A stretch of DNA of 46,550 bases from Candidatus Kaiserbacteria bacterium CG10_big_fil_rev_8_21_14_0_10_49_17 (GTDB lineage Bacteria > Patescibacteriota > Minisyncoccia > Phycocordibacterales > JABMNX01): the NCBI GenBank assembly GCA_002778575.1, contig PFBJ01000004.1:1-46550 (forward strand). The letters run 5' to 3'. This document shows, piece after piece, positions 41,956-46,550 of the stretch (position 1 is the first letter of the stretch; every line of letters begins with the position of its first letter). The position numbers and the translations under genes were made by a program. The notes below the pieces were generated by a model that saw only the letters and a program-made list of their open reading frames with translations, was not told the origin of the DNA and searched no databases.

Positions 41956-42543
41956 TTATTTGTTCATGTCAAAATGACAAAAGCTCTTTCGGTGGATAGC
42001 ACAGAGTCCATACCGCTCAATTGCTTTTCGATGTGCCGCTGTCCCGTACCCTTTATGCCTTTCAAATCCATACTCAGGGTACTGCACAGCAACGCGAGTC
42101 ATTTTTCTGTCGCGCATAACTTTCGCCACAACACTTGCAGCCGCAATGACCGCTTCCCTGTCTTCCCCCCGCACAATTGTCTCCTGTTTTTTATACTGTT
42201 CGGGTGCATAGAGGCCCCCATCAAGATACACATTGCATTCCTCTTTACTGTGCGCAACTTTTTTCAGCGCCCGCATGAGTGCGGTTTGAATAGACGGCAC
42301 AATGCCGTTTGTATCAATCTGCTTTGAACCCACAAATGCGACGTGCCACTCTACCTCTCCCTGATTGCGCAAGAGAGTGAGTGCTTCTAGCCACTCTTCT
42401 CGCTTCTTAGCTGTCAGTTTTTTCGAGTCTTTAATTCCAGCCAAAAGCGGCTCATTTTTCTCTGGTATGGCAAATACGCACACTGCGACAGGTCCTGCCA
42501 AAGGGCCACGTCCCACTTCATCTATGCCGATTCGATACTGCAT
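41956..42543 (-). CDS. rnhB: Ribonuclease HII
   Basis: 195 aa from ATG 42543. The active-site signature YRIGIDEVGRGPLAGPV begins at residue 3; VYLDGGLYAPEQY and AAASVVAKVMRDR supply further acidic and conserved residues. Removes ribonucleotides from RNA-DNA hybrids. TATAAT ends 7 nt before the chosen ATG; the ORF-track starts fall in or before this promoter. Divergent from dnaE, 55 bp between starts. Confidence 0.95.
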   Translation of the reverse strand: MQYRIGIDEVGRGPLAGPVAVCVFAIPEKNEPLLAGIKDSKKLTAKKREEWLEALTLLRNQGEVEWHVAFVGSKQIDTNGIVPSIQTALMRALKKVAHSKEECNVYLDGGLYAPEQYKKQETIVRGEDREAVIAAASVVAKVMRDRKMTRVAVQYPEYGFERHKGYGTAAHRKAIERYGLCAIHRKSFCHFDMNK

Positions 42544-42550
42544 CATCCCT

Positions 42551-42556
42551 ATTATA
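42551..42556 (-). promoter_or_regulatory. Class A -10 (TATAAT) of rnhB
   Basis: TATAAT with 7 nt to ATG 42543. Confidence 0.55.
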
Positions 42557-42583
42557 CGCATCAAGGCGCATTCTCGATTCTGC

Positions 42584-42589
42584 TATACT
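42584..42589 (+). promoter_or_regulatory. Class A -10 (TATACT) of dnaE
   Basis: TGCTATACT, 9 nt, ATG 42599. Supports an N-terminal extension relative to the common MTKFIHLHTHSH start at 42680. Confidence 0.5.
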
Positions 42590-42598
42590 AGAGGGGCC

Positions 42599-45500
42599 AT
42601 GGCTGCGAAATTCGTACACCCCAGTACCATTCCCTCACTGTACTCGGGAAGCTACGGGGCAGGCCTCACACCCCACACTATGACTAAGTTTATACACCTA
42701 CACACACATAGTCATTATTCTCTCCTTAATGCACTTCCGAAAATTCCGGAGCTTATTGAAGCGGCTGTAAAAGACGAGATGCCGGCGCTTGCGCTTACTG
42801 ACAACGGCAATCTCTACGGCGCAATCGAGTTTTACCAGAAATGCCAGAAGGCGGGTATCAAACCAATTATTGGAATTGATGCGTATGTGGCGCCGCGCAC
42901 CCGCTTTGATAAAGAAAATAGAATAGATAATCGCTGGAGCAGGCTCGTACTCCTCGCTGAAAATGGGGCAGGGTACAAGAACCTCATTAAACTCGTAACC
43001 GATAGCCACCTTGAAGGCTTTTACTACAAACCGAGAGTGGACCGGGAACTGCTTGAGAAATACAAAGACGGACTCATCGCCATACTCCCTTCCTTTGCAA
43101 GTGAAATCTCCCGCGCTCTTAAAGATAGTGAGCAGGAACGAGCGCAAGAAGCGCTTGCGTGGTATCAAAAAAATTACGGAAAGGAAAATCTCTTTGCAGA
43201 AATTACCCACCACCCGGAAGTCGACGGACATGAAGAGCTCATGCAGAAAATACGTGCTCTCTACGAAGAAAACGGCATTCCTCTTGTTGCCGCACACGAC
43301 ACGTACTATCTCAAACCGGAAGACAGGCTTGCGAGAGAGACCATGGTCCGCATTCAAAGCAATGCCGGCACTCCGACAGACCGAAACGAAGACTTCTCAT
43401 TTATTACGCAGAAGGAAGCGTGCAAACGATTTAAAGGAGATGAAAAACTGCTTGCACGGACACTCGAAATTGCAGAGCGCTGCAATGTGGAAATTGAAAT
43501 GAAGTGGCAATTTCCAAACTACATTATTGAAAGCCGCAGAACTCCCGATGAAGAATTGCGCCACCATGCATGTGAAGGAGTAACGCGCCGTTCTCTCTCG
43601 CTCGCTGACCCGGTTATTAAGGAGCGCCTTGAGTACGAACTAGAAGTGATTAAGCAGAAAGGCTACGCCACCTATTTTTTGGTTGTTGGCGATCTCCTGC
43701 GCGAAGCGCACGAACGGGGCATACTCACCACTATTCGCGGATCGGTCGCGGGCTCCTTAACGACATACGTGCTTGGTATCACAAATGTAAACCCGATTGA
43801 ATACAAATTACCGTTTGAGCGGTTCCTCAACCCGGAACGCCCATCGGCACCGGATATCGATATGGACTTTGCCGATAATCGTCGCGATGAGATTATCCAG
43901 TACGCGCGGGAGAAGTATGGCGAAGACAAGGTGGCGCAGATTGGAACATTCGGAACAATGATGGCACGCGGCTCGGTGCGCGATGTCGCCCGCGCTCTCG
44001 GGCACGCGTACGGCCTTGGGGATAGGATTGCAAAAATGATTCCATTCGGCTCACAAGGGTTTCCGATGACTATTAGCAAGGCGCTTGAAATGGTGCCGGA
44101 GTTGAAACAGGCATACCGCGCCGACGATGAAGTGAAGGAGGTGCTTGATCTGGCGATGAAGATTGAAGGGTGTGCGCGCCACATCGGGGTGCACGCCGCA
44201 GGCGTCGTCATTTCCCCCACACCACTTACTGATTACGTGCCGCTGCAGTACGACCCGAAGGGCGGAAAGCTTGTCACGCAGTACAACATGCACTCCGTGG
44301 GCGAGGACGGAGTTGGCCTTTTGAAATTCGACTTTCTCGGCATCACAAATCTCGCTATCCTCGCTGATGCAGTTGAGCGCGTCGAGGCTATTCAGGGAAT
44401 AGCAGTTGATATTGAAAACATTCCGCTTGATGACACCAAGACATTTGAAATGCTCGCGCGGGGGGAGACAATGGGTCTCTTCCAACTAAACGGCTCGGGT
44501 ATGACACACTTCCTTAAGGAGCTTAAACCCTCAAGCATCCACGACATTAATGCCATGGTTGCCCTCTACCGTCCGGGACCGATGGACGTGATACCCGAGT
44601 ACATTGCACGTAAAAATAATCCCGCGCTCGTTAATTACCCAGACCCTCGCATGGAGCCGTACTTGCAGGAATCCTACGGCCTCATTGTCTACCAGGATGA
44701 CCTCCTCTTCTCTGCTATTGAACTTGCGGGCTACACGTGGCTTGAAGCAGATAAGTTCAGAAAGGCAGTGGGGAAGAAAATTCCTGAAGAGATGGCGGCT
44801 CAGAAGGAAAAATTTATAGAAGGAGTTATTGAGCACGGGCGCGATAAAACGTTCGCTGAGAAAATGTGGAAACTTTTCGAACCGTTCCAGGCGTACGGAT
44901 TCAATAAGGCGCACGCGGCAAGTTATGGGAAGGTGGCGTACCAGACAGCGTATATGAAAGCGAATTTTCCGCTTGAGTACATGTCTGCGGTCTTGACCGC
45001 CGACGGGGGCGACGTTGATAAAATTGCAGAGGGGATTTCCGAATGTACACGGATGGGCATTGAGGTACTGCCGCCGGATGTCAATGAAAGCTTCGGAGAC
45101 TTCTCCGTGGTTCCCAATGCCAAGAGCCCGACAATTCGATTTGGTCTCTACTCAATAAAAAACTTCGGTACCGGTATTGCTGATAGCATCATTGCTGAGA
45201 GGAAGAAAAACGGCAAGTTCACGTCTTTGGCAAACTTTCTGGAGCGCGTACATGACAAGAACATTAATCGTAAGTCGCTTGAATCCCTGATTAAGAGCGG
45301 CGCACTTGATCACTTTGGCGAGCGCGGAGTCATGCTTGCCGGCATTGAACGTGCCCTCTCTTATGCACGCGAGTTTGCGCAACAGCCTGATAATCAGGAT
45401 TCGCTCTTTGGCTCCCTTCCTGAAACAGGCGTGGAATCAAATCTCGAACTTCCCAAGGTAGAGCCAATATCCATGCGCGAACAGCTTGCATGGGAGAGAG

Positions 45501-45850
45501 AGCTCCTCGGCCTCTATGTCTCAGGACATCCGCTTGATGAGCATAAAGAGAAACTAAATCGCTTAAAGGCAGACATAAAAAAGACGAAAGAAAGTGTTCG
45601 CGAAGGGGTTGAAACTGTGATTGGTGGTATTGTCGAAGACTCAAAAGTTATCCTCACAAAAAGCGGCGAGCAAATGGCATTCCTGCGCATTGCTGACTTT
45701 TCCGACACATTGGAAGTCGTTATCTTTCCGAGACTCTTTACTGCGCATAAAGACCTCTTTGCGCTGGAGAAATGTATTGCTATCAAAGGGCGCCTCAGTA
45801 ATAGGAATGGCGAGCAGAGCATGGTCGCCGAGGCAGTGAAGGCGCTCTAA
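42599..45850 (+). CDS. dnaE: DNA polymerase III alpha subunit
   Basis: 1083 aa from ATG 42599 (27 codons before the conserved MTKFIHLHTHSHYSLLNALPK; the ORF track adds 78 further codons). PHP domain HLHTHSHYS; palm with PDIDMDFADNRRDEII and the catalytic Asp residues; fingers RPGPMDVIPEYIARKNN; helix-hairpin-helix; C-terminal OB fold GGIVEDSKVILTKSGEQMAFLRIAD. The replicative polymerase. Ends before a tandem palindrome region. The start remains uncertain. Confidence 0.96.
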   Translation: MAAKFVHPSTIPSLYSGSYGAGLTPHTMTKFIHLHTHSHYSLLNALPKIPELIEAAVKDEMPALALTDNGNLYGAIEFYQKCQKAGIKPIIGIDAYVAPRTRFDKENRIDNRWSRLVLLAENGAGYKNLIKLVTDSHLEGFYYKPRVDRELLEKYKDGLIAILPSFASEISRALKDSEQERAQEALAWYQKNYGKENLFAEITHHPEVDGHEELMQKIRALYEENGIPLVAAHDTYYLKPEDRLARETMVRIQSNAGTPTDRNEDFSFITQKEACKRFKGDEKLLARTLEIAERCNVEIEMKWQFPNYIIESRRTPDEELRHHACEGVTRRSLSLADPVIKERLEYELEVIKQKGYATYFLVVGDLLREAHERGILTTIRGSVAGSLTTYVLGITNVNPIEYKLPFERFLNPERPSAPDIDMDFADNRRDEIIQYAREKYGEDKVAQIGTFGTMMARGSVRDVARALGHAYGLGDRIAKMIPFGSQGFPMTISKALEMVPELKQAYRADDEVKEVLDLAMKIEGCARHIGVHAAGVVISPTPLTDYVPLQYDPKGGKLVTQYNMHSVGEDGVGLLKFDFLGITNLAILADAVERVEAIQGIAVDIENIPLDDTKTFEMLARGETMGLFQLNGSGMTHFLKELKPSSIHDINAMVALYRPGPMDVIPEYIARKNNPALVNYPDPRMEPYLQESYGLIVYQDDLLFSAIELAGYTWLEADKFRKAVGKKIPEEMAAQKEKFIEGVIEHGRDKTFAEKMWKLFEPFQAYGFNKAHAASYGKVAYQTAYMKANFPLEYMSAVLTADGGDVDKIAEGISECTRMGIEVLPPDVNESFGDFSVVPNAKSPTIRFGLYSIKNFGTGIADSIIAERKKNGKFTSLANFLERVHDKNINRKSLESLIKSGALDHFGERGVMLAGIERALSYAREFAQQPDNQDSLFGSLPETGVESNLELPKVEPISMREQLAWERELLGLYVSGHPLDEHKEKLNRLKADIKKTKESVREGVETVIGGIVEDSKVILTKSGEQMAFLRIADFSDTLEVVIFPRLFTAHKDLFALEKCIAIKGRLSNRNGEQSMVAEAVKAL

Positions 45851-45905
45851 CTTAAATAGTAATCAACTCAATCACATGACCGAGTCGATCTTTAACTACA
45901 AATAC

Positions 45906-45946
45906 TCCAATATATTGGATAGTTTGTTCAATATATTGAACAAACT
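45906..45946. repeat. Two adjoining palindromes sharing CAATATATTG
   Basis: TCCAATATATTGGA (45906-45919) and a 26-bp palindrome with arms AGTTTGTTCAATA (45921-45946). The shared cores are 21 bp apart centre to centre. May be an operator pair, or the second may end dnaE transcription. Confidence 0.55.
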
Positions 45947-45978
45947 GGTTTTACCCCCGCTAAGCCACTACTAATGAC

Positions 45979-46006
45979 TTGACATTTTTGAATATTTTAC
46001 TATACT
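45979..46006 (+). promoter_or_regulatory. Class B promoter TTGACA-16-TATACT
   Basis: -35 at 45979-45984, -10 at 46001-46006; upstream of the leader ORF and thrS. Confidence 0.75.
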
Positions 46007-46038
46007 TCGTGTAGTCAATTTAACCATGGAGGGCAGAG

Positions 46039-46239
46039 ATGCTCGACCCCTCAGCTATTCTCCCGACCGAGGAGCGTTGCGAGGAGTTGCTCGCAATCTA
46101 CGAGGAGCACTTCCTCAACGCTCCGATCCCGTCCGGTCCGCCGAAACCGCCGCCTCCCCCGCCAAAGACCCGCGCACCACGCGGGTCTTCTCTTTTATAT
46201 TTTTTGTATTTTTGCCGAATTCCCCGTATTATTCCTTTC
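46039..46239 (+). CDS. Leader ORF with hexaproline, in frame with thrS and without its own stop
   Basis: SD GGAGGG, 5-nt spacer, ATG 46039. Reads [27 protein letters not shown], then [13 protein letters not shown], and then enters the terminator. No stop occurs before the terminator in this frame, and the frame continues into the thrS ATG at 46240. The first 35 residues look like a real acidic helical protein. It could be a leader peptide, an N-terminal part of a longer ThrS, or a small gene that lost its stop. The ORF-track frame at 46026 is Arg-rich and less protein-like. Confidence 0.45.
46165..46205 (+). terminator. Intrinsic terminator upstream of thrS
   Basis: 10-bp perfect stem AAGACCCGCG / CGCGGGTCTT, loop CACCA, then a long T-rich tail. 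It starts right after the proline run of the leader ORF. Confidence 0.9.
46227..46232 (+). promoter_or_regulatory. Class A -10 (TATTAT) of thrS
   Basis: TATTAT with 7 nt to ATG 46240. Confidence 0.4.
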
Positions 46240-46550
46240 ATGGAGAATGAACACGAACACAATGAAATGAAAGAGCAAGACCACAAAAAGCTTGGTCCGC
46301 AGCTTGACCTTTTTTATATTGATCCAGTCGTCGGCAAAGGGCTCCCAATGTTCTTGCCAAAAGGCGCAACAATACGCCGCGAACTTGAGCGCTTCATAGT
46401 AGACGAAGAAATTCGACGTGGGTACCAACACGTCTATACGCCAGATATTGCAAAACTCGACCTCTATCGAAAATCTGGTCACTACCCGCACTACAAAGAC
46501 TCAATGTACGCACCGATTGTAATCGACGACGAGGAGTTTATGCTCCGCCG
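46240..46550 (+). CDS. thrS: Threonyl-tRNA synthetase (3' end off the window)
   Basis: At least 103 codons, cut by the right edge; the ORF track does not list it. After a short charged start ([15 protein letters not shown]), LDLFYI leads into the class II core: [22 protein letters not shown] and [23 protein letters not shown]. The TGS and editing (N2) domains of standard ThrS (about 240 residues) are absent, so this begins at the catalytic domain. Charges tRNA-Thr; Ser-mischarging correction would need another factor. Confidence 0.93.
   Translation, partial: MENEHEHNEMKEQDHKKLGPQLDLFYIDPVVGKGLPMFLPKGATIRRELERFIVDEEIRRGYQHVYTPDIAKLDLYRKSGHYPHYKDSMYAPIVIDDEEFMLR

Noticed and set aside
42698-43357. 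219-aa minus ORF in dnaE
   Set aside because: Antisense to the PHP domain of dnaE, which is clearly coding.
46026-46250. 74-aa ORF in the 46026 frame
   Set aside because: Its ATG overlaps the SD of the 46039 ORF, and its product is Arg-rich and shifted relative to the more protein-like frame.
1-46550. CRISPR array, tRNA, rRNA, insertion sequence
   Set aside because: I found no regularly spaced repeats apart from the 18-bp coding repeat, no cloverleaf-like sequence in the gaps and no transposase motif. The Cas4-like nuclease fold at 21087 has no CRISPR context.

Overview
ORGANISM. The window is a compact bacterial chromosome segment with tightly packed genes, frequent 4-base ATGA overlaps, no rRNA or tRNA genes, no insertion sequences and no CRISPR array. 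Short or trimmed versions of universal proteins (737-aa SMC, primase without its zinc ligands, ThrS without N-terminal domains, an rpsP-trmD operon without rimM), a NusB-Nudix fusion, SET-domain and ceramidase-like proteins, and secreted Ig-like proteins all suggest a Patescibacteria/CPR genome, probably of Parcubacteria type. This assignment is inferred from gene content, not from a database search. LAYOUT. (1) 1-11.7 kb is an accessory envelope/secondary-metabolism region: two PaaK/CapK-like adenylate-forming ligases (one cut by the left edge and missing from the ORF track), a CapA-like phosphoesterase, a YVTN-type beta-propeller surface protein, a methyltransferase, an HTTM-like membrane protein, a GNAT-like acyltransferase, a DegT/StrS aminotransferase, a repeat-rich YYSQGN membrane protein and a TPR protein. 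(2) 11.7-17.6 kb holds small secreted or membrane proteins, an L,D-transpeptidase, a cold-shock protein, a DUF4189-like protein, a SET protein overlapping a CREST/ceramidase-like protein, and a bPH2 protein. (3) 17.6-22.8 kb holds hisS, a DEDD exonuclease, uppP, a DsbA-like oxidoreductase, a PD-(D/E)XK nuclease and a GC-rich Lys-rich orphan. (4) 22.8-32.9 kb is one leftward block rpoB-rpoC-dnaG-rpoD: core RNA polymerase, primase and primary sigma factor. (5) 33.0-35.1 kb is leftward rpsP-khpA-trmD plus a small orphan. (6) 35.3-46.5 kb holds rnr (+), then leftward rpmF-nusB/nudix-rnc, smc, rnhB and a Cys-rich ORF, then rightward dnaE, a leader ORF and thrS (cut by the right edge). EXPRESSION SIGNALS. 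Two architectures alternate. Class A genes have a -10 hexamer (often TGnTATACT) that ends 6-9 nt before the start codon, with no Shine-Dalgarno sequence. This fits leaderless mRNAs, and I count 18 cases. Class B genes have a TTGACR -35, a 16-18 bp spacer and a -10. Most are followed by a 5' leader with a strong SD, a single small (often GC-rich or secreted) gene and a perfect GC hairpin terminator; rpoB and rpsP share the promoter type. The class A rule settles several start codons that the ORF track places too far upstream. MOST INTERESTING. The candidates are the class A/class B split; a proline-run leader ORF that enters an intrinsic terminator without a stop codon, in frame with thrS; a short SMC with no visible hinge; the NusB-Nudix fusion with an altered Nudix box; loss of primase zinc ligands; the histone-like tail on RpoD; and the two-ligase envelope cluster.
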